This document shows, piece by piece, positions 1-8,572 of a DNA stretch of 64,000 nucleotides. The position numbers and the translations under genes were made by a program. Each line of letters begins with the position of its first letter. The first letter of the stretch is position 1. The DNA comes from Gordonia sediminis (GTDB taxonomy: Bacteria > Actinomycetota > Actinomycetes > Mycobacteriales > Mycobacteriaceae), in NCBI GenBank assembly GCA_004193205.1, contig RZUM01000005.1:124001-188000 (forward strand), written 5' to 3'. The notes beneath the pieces are model-generated. The model was given only the letters and a program-made list of their open reading frames with translations, ran no database searches and had not been told where the DNA came from.

Positions 1-749
1 AAACGTCGCAGGTCCTCGCCGCAGATCGCGCCGATGCGGCGGCCGGCAGCGGTGGAACCGGTGAACGATACCTTATCGACGCCGCGGTGGCGGACCAGGT
101 ACTCGCTGACGTCGCGGTCGGCGGGCACCACGTTGACCACACCGTCGGGTAATCCGACCTCGGCGAGCAGGTCGGCGAGGAAGTAGGCATCCAACGGAGT
201 CTGCGGGGTCGGCTTGATGATCATCGTGCAGCCCGCGAGCAGCGCCGGCGCCAGTTTGATCATGGTGATCAGCAGCGGCGCGTTCCACGGCACGATGGCC
301 GCGACCACCCCGACCGGCTCCCGCGTGACCAGGGCGTTGCCGGTGACCGACTGCCGGATGTCACTCCACTGGTACTGCGGCGCGAGCTCGACGAAGCTGT
401 CCAGCAACATCCGCGGACCGATCGACTGCATCTTGGTCGACAGCGTTATGGGGCAACCCATTTCGGCGCTCACCAGTTCGGCGGCGACGTCCTGCTTCTC
501 CTCGAGCTTCGCACTGAGCTTGCGCAGCACCGCGATTCGCTCGTCCAGCGGCATCCGCGGCCACGGCCCCTGGTCGAATGCCGCCCGCGCTGCGGCAACC
601 GCCTTGTCGACGTCTGCGGTGGTGCCCTGCGGCACCCGCGCAATGACCTCCTCGGTCGACGGCGAGATCACCGCGAAGGTCTCGGTGGATTCGGGATCGA
701 CCCATTTGCCGCCGATGAACAGCTTGTCGTAGTTGCCTTGCCACACCAT
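1..749 (-). CDS. Aldehyde dehydrogenase, C-terminus cut by window edge
   Basis: NAD(P)-dependent aldehyde dehydrogenase family protein, oxidising an aldehyde to the acid. About 249 N-terminal residues are present; the frame is open at the window start, so the catalytic cysteine region lies outside. Visible landmarks are the N-terminal KLFIGGKWVDPEST, the PWNAPLL segment of the cofactor fold, the KPTPQTPLDAY helix and FTGSTAAGRRIG. The start ATG at 749 follows an AAGGAG box. It is the last gene of a leftward run (cupin, zinc alcohol dehydrogenase, this gene; gap 57 bp), so alcohol to aldehyde to acid oxidation in sequence is plausible. Family assignment is firm; substrate unknown. Confidence 0.93.
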   Translation of the reverse strand, partial: MVWQGNYDKLFIGGKWVDPESTETFAVISPSTEEVIARVPQGTTADVDKAVAAARAAFDQGPWPRMPLDERIAVLRKLSAKLEEKQDVAAELVSAEMGCPITLSTKMQSIGPRMLLDSFVELAPQYQWSDIRQSVTGNALVTREPVGVVAAIVPWNAPLLITMIKLAPALLAGCTMIIKPTPQTPLDAYFLADLLAEVGLPDGVVNVVPADRDVSEYLVRHRGVDKVSFTGSTAAGRRIGAICGEDLRR

Positions 750-806
750 GACATTCTCCTTGCCACACACATTGTTTCCGCGTCGCTGCGTCAGCGCCAC
801 GGTTCG

Positions 807-1877
807 TCAGAACTCGATGACGGCCTTGCCGCGCGTCTGCTTGTCAAACTCCTTGTAGGCCTGATCAGCGTCTTCGATGTTCCAGCGGTCGGTGAACACC
901 GCATCGACGTCGATGTCGTGCGCGGCGACGAAGCGGGCGCACTCCCCCATCCCCACGTTGGAGAAGGTGTAGGACCCGATGATCGAGATCTGCTTGATCA
1001 CGATGTCGGGCGACACGTCGAGGTCGATGTTGCCGCCAAGTCCGACGAGGGCGATCCGGCCCCAGACGCCGAGGGCGCGGGTGGCCGCGGCGCGGGCGAC
1101 GGGAGCACCGGAGGTCTCGATGGCCACCGACGCCCCCTTGCCGCCGGTGATCTCGCGGATCGCCTCGATGGGATCGGCGATGCTGGAGTCGACGACGTGG
1201 TGCGCACCGAGTCCCTTGGCGGCGGCCACGCGGTCGGCGGCGATGTCGACGGCGATCACCTCGGCGCCCATGGCGGTGGCGAACTGGATCGTCGATTGCC
1301 CGATGGGGCCGAGGCCGAACACGGCGACGGTGTCGCGGCCGGTCACATCGGCCCGTTTGAGTGCGCCGAACGCGGTTCCGGTACCGCAGGCGATGGCGGC
1401 ACCGGCCGAGAAGGAGATGCCTTCGGGCATGTGCACCAGTGTGCGGGCCGGTACCACCATGTAGGTGGCGTGGCCGCCGTGTGCCGTGGCGCCGTAGATG
1501 GTGGCGCCCTGTTCACACATCTGCGTCCAGCCGGTGCGACACAGGTCGCAGTAGCCGCAGCCGTCGTAGTGGAACACCATGACGCGATCACCCGGCGTGA
1601 AGCTCTGCGGGTTGACGTTCGAGCCGATCTCGGCGACCACGCCGCACGGTTCGTGGCCGGCGATGATGGCCGGGTTCTCGTCCATGCCGCGCGAGGCGAA
1701 GTCTTTGAAGCCCAATGCCTTCAGTGCGGCGCCGGGCGGATCGCGATAGAACTTCAGGTCGCTGCCGCACAGGCCGGACGCCTTGATCTCGATGACCACG
1801 TCGTCGGGTCCGGGCGTCGGGTCGGGAAAATCGGTAACCTCGAGTTCACGGTCACCCTTGAAGACCACTCCGCGCAT
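807..1877 (-). CDS. Zinc-dependent alcohol dehydrogenase (MDR family)
   Basis: 356-residue medium-chain dehydrogenase/reductase, oxidising an alcohol with NAD(P). Catalytic zinc ligands are visible as Cys37 (GLCGSD), His75-Glu76 (GHEPCG) and Cys164. The structural zinc lobe has Cys107, 110, 113 and 121. The Rossmann motif GLGPIG is at 188-193, followed by an acidic residue at 211 that would favour NAD. The start ATG has AGGAG just upstream. It lies 33 bp after the cupin gene and 57 bp before an aldehyde dehydrogenase on the same strand, consistent with one transcript. Substrate is not predictable. Confidence 0.93.
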   Translation of the reverse strand: MRGVVFKGDRELEVTDFPDPTPGPDDVVIEIKASGLCGSDLKFYRDPPGAALKALGFKDFASRGMDENPAIIAGHEPCGVVAEIGSNVNPQSFTPGDRVMVFHYDGCGYCDLCRTGWTQMCEQGATIYGATAHGGHATYMVVPARTLVHMPEGISFSAGAAIACGTGTAFGALKRADVTGRDTVAVFGLGPIGQSTIQFATAMGAEVIAVDIAADRVAAAKGLGAHHVVDSSIADPIEAIREITGGKGASVAIETSGAPVARAAATRALGVWGRIALVGLGGNIDLDVSPDIVIKQISIIGSYTFSNVGMGECARFVAAHDIDVDAVFTDRWNIEDADQAYKEFDKQTRGKAVIEF

Positions 1878-1909
1878 TGCTCTGCTCCTGTTCTAGGTCT
1901 CGACCGCGC

Positions 1910-2443
1910 TCAGCGCGTACCGCTGACCATCGTGGCGACCAGGGTCACCGGGGTCTCGGTGCGGTTGCTCCAGATGTGCTTGACGCCGCGGGTGACAAAG
2001 GTGTCGCCCGGCTTCAGCAGGGTCTCGCCGGTCTCGGTGACGGCATACAGTTCGCCGTCGATGATGGTGACGACGTCGACGGTGTCGGTCTCATGCCACA
2101 CCGCGGCCGCTTCCTCACCGGCACCGCCGTGGGAGTCACCACCGTGGAAGGCATCGAGCGATGCGGCGTAGGCCTCGGCGTCGAACTCGCTGTCCGGCGG
2201 GAACACCGCGATCCGGACCACGAGGCCACCGTTGGGCGGATCGAGAACCGGCTCGGTGCCGACGGTCGACTCGCTGTTGACCTTGGCCGGGAGGCTGTCG
2301 ATCTGCCACAGCTCGTTCACGGTGAAGCCCGGCTGGGCCGTGCGCACAACGCTGTCGGAATCGGAGACGATGGTCGACTTGCCGTCGGCGTCGAGGCCGG
2401 AGACGACGATGCGCGACTGGGCGGTGAGGTGCTCTCCACTCAT
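1910..2443 (-). CDS. Cupin-domain protein
   Basis: 177-residue cupin. The beta-barrel region is at about residues 110-165, with the typical LLKPGDTFVTRG stretch, a following His and a run of hydrophobic strands ending VTLVATMVSG. The N-terminal half carries a WQIDSLPAK segment often seen in cupins encoded with dehydrogenases of xenobiotic pathways. It could be a metal-dependent isomerase or dioxygenase, or a small-molecule sensor; the sequence does not decide. First gene of the leftward cupin/alcohol dehydrogenase/aldehyde dehydrogenase run; AGGA precedes the ATG. Confidence 0.85.
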   Translation of the reverse strand: MSGEHLTAQSRIVVSGLDADGKSTIVSDSDSVVRTAQPGFTVNELWQIDSLPAKVNSESTVGTEPVLDPPNGGLVVRIAVFPPDSEFDAEAYAASLDAFHGGDSHGGAGEEAAAVWHETDTVDVVTIIDGELYAVTETGETLLKPGDTFVTRGVKHIWSNRTETPVTLVATMVSGTR

Positions 2444-2605
2444 GATTTCCTGCTTTCGGGGAGTCGAAGGTGATCGATGATGATCGGAAGTCGTCGTATG
2501 ACTGCCATCACATTACTTAATATATTATGCTGAGTCAACGGGTGATCTGAAGTCCTTCGCAGGTGGTCCGCACGCGATGGAATTGTTGCGAGAGAAGCTG
2601 ATTCG

Positions 2606-2980
2606 TTACACGGGCGACGCGACGAGACGCACAGTCGACGCCGCGGATGGTGCGTCGAGCATAGGTTTCAGCGCGCCCGGTTGATTGTGGTACTTCGCTT
2701 GATAGGCCTCGGCTACCCGGTCGTTGAGTTGGGAGTCGGTCACCTTCTCCAGGATCGCATCGGATTCCATGTCGCCGACCTGAACGCGCGCGGTGCCGGC
2801 GGTCGCATGGCGATACCACGCGCCATCGGCACCATAGGCAGAGCGGATGTAGAGGTCGTTGTCGACACGAACCACCCAGATGGGCGTCCATTTACGGAGC
2901 GAACCGTCCTGGCGATAGCTGGTGATATGCAGTTCTTCGCTGCCGCCGATGCGGTCGAGTTGTTGTGTGTTCCAGGTCAT
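2606..2980 (-). CDS. DUF2255 family protein
   Basis: 124-residue soluble protein of the DUF2255 type, recognised by the opening WNTQQLDRIGGSEELHI, the KWTPIWVVRVDNDLYIRSAYG segment and the later AYQAKYHNQ. These features resemble the split-barrel flavin or F420-binding fold; that link is inference. It follows the nitroreductase on the same strand after 54 bp, so the two are probably co-transcribed. No catalytic residue can be named. Confidence 0.8.
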   Translation of the reverse strand: MTWNTQQLDRIGGSEELHITSYRQDGSLRKWTPIWVVRVDNDLYIRSAYGADGAWYRHATAGTARVQVGDMESDAILEKVTDSQLNDRVAEAYQAKYHNQPGALKPMLDAPSAASTVRLVASPV

Positions 2981-3034
2981 AGAACGAGGCTAACCACGCC
3001 GACTCCGGTTAGGGAGTTGCTGCGAGTACCCTCG

Positions 3035-3748
3035 CTAATCGGCCCAGGTGACCACTTGTTCCAAGGGCGCCCGCGAGGTGCGGTAGCTGTTCGCCGGGTG
3101 GGCTTCGTCGGCGTAGCCAAAGGAGATGCCCACCAACACTTTACGGTCGTCGGGGATACCGAAGTACTCGCGGAAGAAGTCGGATTGCCCGGCAAGTGCG
3201 GCCTGCGGGATGGTCGCGATGCCCAGGCTGCGGGCGACGAGCAGGAAGGTGGCCACGTAGAGCCCCGCGTCGACCGCGCCGTAGGTGCCCTGCTCGGCGT
3301 CGGTGGTGATCAGCGCGACGTGCGGGGCGCCGAAGAAGCGGAAGTTCTCGAAGGCCTGTCGTGCCGACCCCTCGCGATCACCGCGGACGACGCCGACCGC
3401 CTCGTAGAGCTGCCAGCCGCTCTCGCGGCGGCGGTCCCGGTAGACGCCCGTGTACTCGGCGGGTGCGGGGAAGTCGAAGGACTGCCCGGGCTGGTTGCGG
3501 ACGTGCTCACTGAGCGCGGTGCGGAGGCGATCCGTGGCATCGCCAGAGGTCACGATGACCTGCCACGGCTGCGTATTGCACCAGGAGGCCGAGCGTTGCG
3601 ACGTACTCAGGAGACGTTCGATGAGGTCACGGGGGACCTCCCGCGACCCGAAGGCGCGGCAACTCCACCGCTCGTCGAGGAGTTGGCTCAGCACATCGGC
3701 GGCGGGCTCCACCGCAGACGACAGGGTGGTTTCGTTGGTTGCGACCAT
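3035..3748 (-). CDS. Nitroreductase family flavoprotein
   Basis: 237-residue FMN-dependent nitroreductase-fold protein. Signature pieces are RWSCRAFGSREVPRDLIERLL at about 25-45 (FMN phosphate contact), SASWCNTQPWQVIV, and the C-terminal RSLGIATIPQAAL and VLVGISFGYAD. Such proteins reduce nitro groups, quinones or enones with NAD(P)H. I chose the ATG at 3748 over one at 3763, because the upstream one lies inside the dyad shared with the IclR promoter. It is transcribed away from the IclR gene and is probably under its control. Confidence 0.88.
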   Translation of the reverse strand: MVATNETTLSSAVEPAADVLSQLLDERWSCRAFGSREVPRDLIERLLSTSQRSASWCNTQPWQVIVTSGDATDRLRTALSEHVRNQPGQSFDFPAPAEYTGVYRDRRRESGWQLYEAVGVVRGDREGSARQAFENFRFFGAPHVALITTDAEQGTYGAVDAGLYVATFLLVARSLGIATIPQAALAGQSDFFREYFGIPDDRKVLVGISFGYADEAHPANSYRTSRAPLEQVVTWAD

Positions 3749-3754
3749 TCCAAA

Positions 3755-3773
3755 ATAATACATAGTGCATTAT
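3755..3773. promoter_or_regulatory. Candidate IclR operator 1
   Basis: AT-rich dyad ATAAT-N9-ATTAT in an otherwise GC-rich stretch, filling the gap between the divergent nitroreductase (-) and IclR (+) genes. Its spacer ACATAGTGC matches six of nine positions in the dyad at 8926-8944 upstream of the MFS transporter, read on the opposite strand. The arms could also serve as -10 elements for both genes. Assignment to IclR is inferred from position. Confidence 0.55.
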
Positions 3774-3807
3774 CATGCGTCTAGGTCTTCTGCTGGAGAG
3801 GGTGACG

Positions 3808-4632
3808 ATGACGGCGCGCAACGAATCGATGATCGATCGGGTGATCGACGTCCTCGAGGCCGTCAAGACCGCGGGAACTCCGCTGACCGCGTCCGGTGTC
3901 GCACGTAGCACCGGCATCCCGATGCCGTCCACCCACCGCATCGTCAACGAGCTGGTTCGAACCGGAATCCTGGAGCGGGACAACGACTTCACCCTACGCG
4001 TCGGTATGCGCCTGTGGGAGATCGCGGCGCGATCGACCCCCGTGCTGACGTTGCGCGACATCGCCCTGCCATATATGGAGGATCTGCTCGCGGTGGTGAG
4101 CGAACCGACACTGTTGTCCGTTCTCGACCGCAACGACGTCGTCAACGTGGAGACCCTCACCCCGCGCGGACCGAGCGCCACCAACGTGACCGAGCCCGGT
4201 GTGCGACTTCCCGCCCTGGTGTCGTCGCCCGGGATCGTGCTGACCGCATTCGCCCCGCCCGCGGTCCGCGCGGAGATCCTGGAGACCGGCAAGATCACCC
4301 GGTTCACCGCGCACACCGTCGTCGATCGGGCCGATCTGCGGCGCATCGTCGAAGACACCCGGCGGGTGGGTCACGCGATCATCCCTCGATGGATGTACCT
4401 CGATTCCACCGGCATCGCCGTGCCCATCCTCCGCGAGGACGGGACCGCGCTCGCCGCGCTGTCGGTCACCAAGCCCTATGACGTGGGTGTACCGACGGAC
4501 CTGCTGCCCGCTCTGCACACCACCGCCCGCGGTATCGCGCGTGCGGTCCGGAGCGGCGCCGCGCGGCACGTCGCCGACCCCGAGGTGACCCTCCTCAAAC
4601 AACGTCTTCGCCACGCCACCGAGGTGAAGTAG
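3808..4632 (+). CDS. IclR family transcriptional regulator
   Basis: 274-residue IclR-type regulator. An N-terminal winged helix-turn-helix (about 10-70, with TASGVARSTGIPMPSTHRIV as the recognition region) is followed by the effector-binding domain (about 80-260), where PWALVS-like LPALVSSPGIVLTAF and the C-terminal LSVTKPYD are visible. The ATG at 3808 is preferred because GGAG lies 10 bp upstream; in-frame starts at 3775 and 3802 have poorer context. Divergent from the nitroreductase and followed by the MmgE/PrpD gene. It likely controls the local catabolic genes through the dyads at 3755 and 8926. Confidence 0.93.
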   Translation: MTARNESMIDRVIDVLEAVKTAGTPLTASGVARSTGIPMPSTHRIVNELVRTGILERDNDFTLRVGMRLWEIAARSTPVLTLRDIALPYMEDLLAVVSEPTLLSVLDRNDVVNVETLTPRGPSATNVTEPGVRLPALVSSPGIVLTAFAPPAVRAEILETGKITRFTAHTVVDRADLRRIVEDTRRVGHAIIPRWMYLDSTGIAVPILREDGTALAALSVTKPYDVGVPTDLLPALHTTARGIARAVRSGAARHVADPEVTLLKQRLRHATEVK

Positions 4633-4722
4633 TCGTCTTCTCGCCGATCGAACTCCTTGAGGCCGGGAGCATGACTGCCCAAACAACCCTTCTCGCTGAC
4701 CGAGAAACCAGGTACCGCTGGC

Positions 4723-6150
4723 GTGAGCAGTGCCACACCATCAAACACCATGACCGCGTTCACCATTCAGAACTCCGAAGACCCGATGGCAACGCTGTGC
4801 CGGATGGCACTGGAGACGACCTACGACGACCTGCCCGACGAAGTCATTACCCACGCCAAGCACACCCTGCTCGATGCCGTGGGCGTGATGATCGGCGGGT
4901 CGGGGATGGATGGCATCCCCGAAATCGTCGAACTGGTAAAGGCGAAGGGCGGCGTCGAGCAGACACCGCTGCCGTTCTATGGCGGCCGGGTCCCGGCTGC
5001 CGACGCGGCACTCGCCATCGGCCCGATGCCGCGCGCCATGGATTGCGGCGACCTGCACGAGGAAGCGGGTCACATCAGCGAGTACATCGTCGCGAGTTTG
5101 CTGGCCGCCACCGGACTCCGGGAATCGGTGAGCGGTAAGGAGTTTCTCGCCGCCCTCGTCGTCGGCCAGGAGATCTTGATCCGCATCGGATCGGCCTACA
5201 AGGTCATCAGCACCGCGGTGAAGTCGAACGACTGTGGCGGGCATTACATCTTCGGGGCGGTAGCCGCCGTCGGGAAGCTCATCGGCCTCACCCAGGACGA
5301 ACTCGAGAACGCCCAGGGCATCGCCCGCACCATGACCCAGCCGCACACCATGGGTATCTATGCGCCGGCCACCCTGATGGTGCGTGTGCACCACGGTCTG
5401 GTCTGCCAATCCGCAATCACCGCATGCCTTCTCGCACAGAAGGGCATCACCGGTCCCCGGCAGTCAGTGCTGCAGGGCCCCAACGGTTTCCTCCGCACCG
5501 CGCAGTGGGAGACCGATCCGGATGCGTTGACCCGGGAACTAGGCGAACGCTGGGAGATGACCCGGATCACCACCAAGGGCTACAGCGCCTGCTACTTCTC
5601 TCACTCATCGATCGACGGCATCATCGAGCAGATGCGCGAGAATGACTTCGACGCCACAGACATCGAGAAGATCCACATCGAGGTCTCGACGTCGGGTTGG
5701 CGCGCGGTGTGCGAACCCGTCGACCGCAAGTGGGACCCGCACACGGTTCCCGAATGTCAGTTCAGCCTGCCATACGCAGTCGCGACCGCCGCGTTCGACA
5801 AGCACGTATTCCTCGACTCGTACGACGAATCAGCGCGGTCACGGGATGACGTCCGGGAGATGATGACCCGGATCACCGCGGAAGAGGTCCCTGCGGTGTC
5901 GGATTGGGGGGCACACGTCCACACCACCCTCCGCGACGGTCGCACCATCGACACCGAACACATCTATGTCAAAGGTCATCCCGACAACCCATTCAGCGAG
6001 CAGGACTTCATCGACAAGTTCCGCATGTGTGTTCCGTATTCGGTGATCCCTCTGAGCATCGAAGTCCAGGAATCGATCGTCAAACACGCCCTCGAACTCG
6101 AGCACAGCCTTAACGTCGTCGACGATCTCCTCCTCCCACTCACTCCCTGA
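4723..6150 (+). CDS. MmgE/PrpD family protein
   Basis: 475 residues, the usual length for MmgE/PrpD proteins, whose characterised members include 2-methylcitrate dehydratase. An all-helical N-terminal domain (MATLCRMALETTYDDLPDEV...AKHTLLDAVGVMIGG) and a smaller alpha/beta domain from about residue 270 (ITTKGYSACYFSHSSIDGI) fit the fold. No methylcitrate synthase or lyase is nearby, so the family's best-known reaction is not supported here; a dehydratase or isomerase for the local pathway is more likely. Start uncertain: GTG at 4723 or ATG at 4750, neither with a strong ribosome site. Confidence 0.88.
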   Translation: MSSATPSNTMTAFTIQNSEDPMATLCRMALETTYDDLPDEVITHAKHTLLDAVGVMIGGSGMDGIPEIVELVKAKGGVEQTPLPFYGGRVPAADAALAIGPMPRAMDCGDLHEEAGHISEYIVASLLAATGLRESVSGKEFLAALVVGQEILIRIGSAYKVISTAVKSNDCGGHYIFGAVAAVGKLIGLTQDELENAQGIARTMTQPHTMGIYAPATLMVRVHHGLVCQSAITACLLAQKGITGPRQSVLQGPNGFLRTAQWETDPDALTRELGERWEMTRITTKGYSACYFSHSSIDGIIEQMRENDFDATDIEKIHIEVSTSGWRAVCEPVDRKWDPHTVPECQFSLPYAVATAAFDKHVFLDSYDESARSRDDVREMMTRITAEEVPAVSDWGAHVHTTLRDGRTIDTEHIYVKGHPDNPFSEQDFIDKFRMCVPYSVIPLSIEVQESIVKHALELEHSLNVVDDLLLPLTP

Positions 6151-6164
6151 TCCGGTCCGACGGC

Positions 6165-6345
6165 GGTGGGTTGCGAGCGAAGCGAGCCCCCACCGCTCCC
6201 GGAGGTGCGAGCCAAAGCGAGCCTCGAACGGTCCTGCTGAGGGAACATGGAGAAGTCACCACGGCCTTCGAGGCTCGTCGCTAGCGCTCCACGCACCTCA
6301 GGCGGCGGAAGGGGAACGCCGCGTGCGCTCCTCGCACCTCCGGCG
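6165..6345. repeat. Inverted extragenic repeat
   Basis: Gap between the convergent PrpD and thioesterase-like genes. GGAGGTGCGAG at 6201 and AGCGAGCCTCGAA nearby reappear inverted as TTCGAGGCTCG at about 6268 and GCACCTC at 6293 and 6335. This is a degenerate inverted extragenic repeat that could act as a transcription stop for both genes. Confidence 0.6.
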
Positions 6346-6358
6346 GCGGTCTGGCAGC

Positions 6359-7210
6359 TCAGACTCCGTGTCCATGCTGCCGTAGGTCGACCGTGTGCGC
6401 GGCGTTCTCCAGTGCCGTGACGGTCACCGTACCGAACACTCCGGTGCGGTCGAACATCCGGGCGGTACCAACGGCGATTCCGTCGCACTCGACGCGGTCG
6501 ACGGCCTCGAGACCAATCTCGAGGCCACTCGGTAGTCTTCCCATGGTGAGCGTGGCGTCGGCGTTGACGTACTCGAGGCCATTGGAACCGAGATTCGTCG
6601 TGGCGCTGGCGAGATCCGCTGCGCACGCCGCCATCTGGAACGGCGTCGGATCGGCGTCGTCGACGACTGCGATCGGGAACTGCCAGAGCGCCTTCCGGTA
6701 CGGATCATAGGGCGCATCACTGGGCGGCACCCACTGCCCGGTGCCGCTGCGATACAGCCGCTCCGCGCCGTCGGCCCGAACTCTCTGTCTCGGAGGTGGA
6801 TCCGGAACCACTTGTGAAGCCCACACCTCACCGCCCGCGTTCGAACCCACCGCCAGGCACAGCGCACTTGCCCGTGCGACCGGGCGACCGTCCTGACTCA
6901 GCGTGGCGTCGAGCAGACACACGCGACGTCCACGCCGCACGATCGCGACGTCAACCGTGCTCGGTAGCATTCGCGCCACTCGAAACAGATCTAATGTCCA
7001 ACGGACCGGTCGTAATTCATCGTGACCAACGCTCAGCAGTGCCTGTTCGACGGCAACTGCCAGCGCGCCACTGGTGGCGATACCACGCATATGACCCGAA
7101 CCCCAACCACTCTCGGCGAGTGGTTGGGGAACCAGCACCTCTCGGCCGTCGTCGGGTGTTCGATGGAAGAGTGCCGGATCTGTCACGAAGAAAAATCCCT
7201 TCTGCGCCAA
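6359..7210 (-). CDS. Acyl-CoA thioesterase-like (double hot-dog) protein
   Basis: 283 residues, resembling the TesB-like double hot-dog thioesterase domain family. The N-terminal half has HMRGIATSGALAVAVEQAL and PVRWTLDLFRVARM; the C-terminal half has VNADATLTMGRLPSGLEIGLEAVDRV, a repeat of the same fold. Probable role: hydrolysis of, or binding to, an acyl-CoA of the local pathway. The start is read as TTG at 7210, four bases after the stop of the upstream gene, which implies translational coupling. No obvious catalytic residue can be assigned from sequence alone. Confidence 0.75.
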   Translation of the reverse strand: MAQKGFFFVTDPALFHRTPDDGREVLVPQPLAESGWGSGHMRGIATSGALAVAVEQALLSVGHDELRPVRWTLDLFRVARMLPSTVDVAIVRRGRRVCLLDATLSQDGRPVARASALCLAVGSNAGGEVWASQVVPDPPPRQRVRADGAERLYRSGTGQWVPPSDAPYDPYRKALWQFPIAVVDDADPTPFQMAACAADLASATTNLGSNGLEYVNADATLTMGRLPSGLEIGLEAVDRVECDGIAVGTARMFDRTGVFGTVTVTALENAAHTVDLRQHGHGV

Positions 7211-7214
7211 CCGG

Positions 7215-7538
7215 TCAGTCGCGTGCCGCGATGACCTCCTGCAGGATAACCGCCGCGCTCACCGCGCTGGGCCAGCCCGCGTAGAACGCGAGGTGCGTGA
7301 CGATCTCGCTGAGCTCGGCGACGGAGACCCCATTGTCGAGTGCGCGATTCATATGCGAGCGCGGTTGATCCGGACGGTACTGGGTGACCAGTGCGGCGAC
7401 TGTGATCAGACTTCGATCGCGTGGCGACAGCTCCTCGCGCGCCCAGACGTCGCCGAACAGGACCTCGTCGGTGAGATCGGCCAGCTTCGGCGTGATCCCA
7501 CCGACGAGTCGCTGTGCCGCGGAAGGCTGTTCGGTCAC
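7215..7538 (-). CDS. Carboxymuconolactone decarboxylase family protein
   Basis: 107-residue CMD-fold protein with the family's LSPRDRSLITVAALV, YRPDQPRSHMNRALDNGVSVAELSEIV and LAFYAGWPSAVSA segments. It lacks the CxxC of AhpD peroxidases, so a lactone decarboxylase or hydrolase-type role fits better. The GTG start overlaps the stop of the hydrolase gene by four bases (7535-7538), and the next gene starts four bases after its own stop, so the three are one operon. Confidence 0.9.
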   Translation of the reverse strand: MTEQPSAAQRLVGGITPKLADLTDEVLFGDVWAREELSPRDRSLITVAALVTQYRPDQPRSHMNRALDNGVSVAELSEIVTHLAFYAGWPSAVSAAVILQEVIAARD

Positions 7539-8449
7539 TTCGCCGCCAGATGCTCATCGAGGAACGGCGTGATCTCACTGACCGCGCGATCCACGTACTT
7601 CGGGACATCGTAGAAGTCCATGTGGGTACCACCATCGACGACGACCAGCTTCTTGGTGCTGTTGAGTTTCGCGTGCAGTTCGGTGGAGTGCCAGAGCGAA
7701 CCCGCCTCGCTTCCGGCGACCATGATCACCGGCTTGGTGAACAGGTCCTCGACGAGGTTGAACGCGTCGAACCCCATGATGCGGGGGATGCTCGCCGACA
7801 GCAGATACTTGTTCTGCGCGTTGGGATGCTGGGCACGGGGCGTCAGGTAGTAGTCGGCTGCCTGCACGAGGTCGTACGGCGTGTCCGCATCCGGCTCGGC
7901 CGGCACGTATGGCGCGATGACCACCTCGGCACCGCCGGCCTCCGCAGTGCGCTGCTGAGCCACCTGGTCGAGCATGGGAACCGCAGCCGAATCCTGGTCC
8001 AACCCGAACCAGCCCTGCCGCCACGCCGTTCCGATGTTCAATGCGCTCACGGTCGCGACCGCGTTGATGCGGTGGTCGGTCAGAGCCGCGTTCACCGCGT
8101 ACCCGCCTCCAGCGCAGATGCCGACCACCCCGATGCGATCGGCATCGACATAGTCGAGCGACTGCAGATAGTCGACCGCCGCACGCACATCCTCCACCCG
8201 GGCGTAAGGGTCTTCGAGGTGATGCGGTTCGCCGCCGCTCTCACCCTGGAACGACGCGTCGAACGCCAGGGTGACGAAACCTTCGTCGGCGAGCTTGCTC
8301 GCATACAACCCGGCGGTCTGTTCCTTCACCCCACCGCCGGGATGGACCGTGACCAGTGCCGCGTACTTCTGCTCGGCGTCGAAGTCAGCCGGGAGAAAGA
8401 GGGTGCCCGCCATGGTGATCGGGCCGTTGGGAAACGTGACTGCATCCAT
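7535..8449 (-). CDS. Alpha/beta hydrolase, dienelactone-hydrolase type with Cys nucleophile
   Basis: 304-residue alpha/beta hydrolase. The nucleophile elbow reads G-I-C-A-G-G at 110-115, so Cys112 replaces the usual serine, as in dienelactone hydrolases. An HPGGG oxyanion segment is at 36-40 and the probable catalytic His276 sits in DGGTHMDFYD. A roughly 50-residue insertion around 140-210 forms a lid. In ring-cleavage pathways such enzymes open lactones; the carboxymuconolactone-decarboxylase-like gene directly downstream supports that reading. First gene of a three-gene leftward operon. Confidence 0.88.
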   Translation of the reverse strand: MDAVTFPNGPITMAGTLFLPADFDAEQKYAALVTVHPGGGVKEQTAGLYASKLADEGFVTLAFDASFQGESGGEPHHLEDPYARVEDVRAAVDYLQSLDYVDADRIGVVGICAGGGYAVNAALTDHRINAVATVSALNIGTAWRQGWFGLDQDSAAVPMLDQVAQQRTAEAGGAEVVIAPYVPAEPDADTPYDLVQAADYYLTPRAQHPNAQNKYLLSASIPRIMGFDAFNLVEDLFTKPVIMVAGSEAGSLWHSTELHAKLNSTKKLVVVDGGTHMDFYDVPKYVDRAVSEITPFLDEHLAAK

Positions 8450-8572
8450 GTTGGTGCTCCTGAGATCGTGCGAGTGTCCGAGGTTATCGGCTGCCGAAAA
8501 CCATGTTGCTCGTCTCGGGGTGCGGTCGGCAGATGCTGTTCATAGGGGGTACTGGTGGCCCCTGTCTTGCAT

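Noticed and set aside
738-2171. Long open frame on the + strand opposite the alcohol dehydrogenase and cupin genes
   Set aside because: Antisense to two well-supported genes, low-complexity composition typical of a shadow frame in high-GC DNA, no recognisable domain.
2516-2527. TAATATATTA palindrome upstream of the cupin gene as a third IclR site
   Set aside because: The flanks and spacing do not match the ATWAT-N9-ATWAT dyads; it is more likely just an AT-rich promoter core.
4723-6150. PrpD-type protein called 2-methylcitrate dehydratase
   Set aside because: No prpB or prpC nearby and the family is functionally broad; only the family name is justified.
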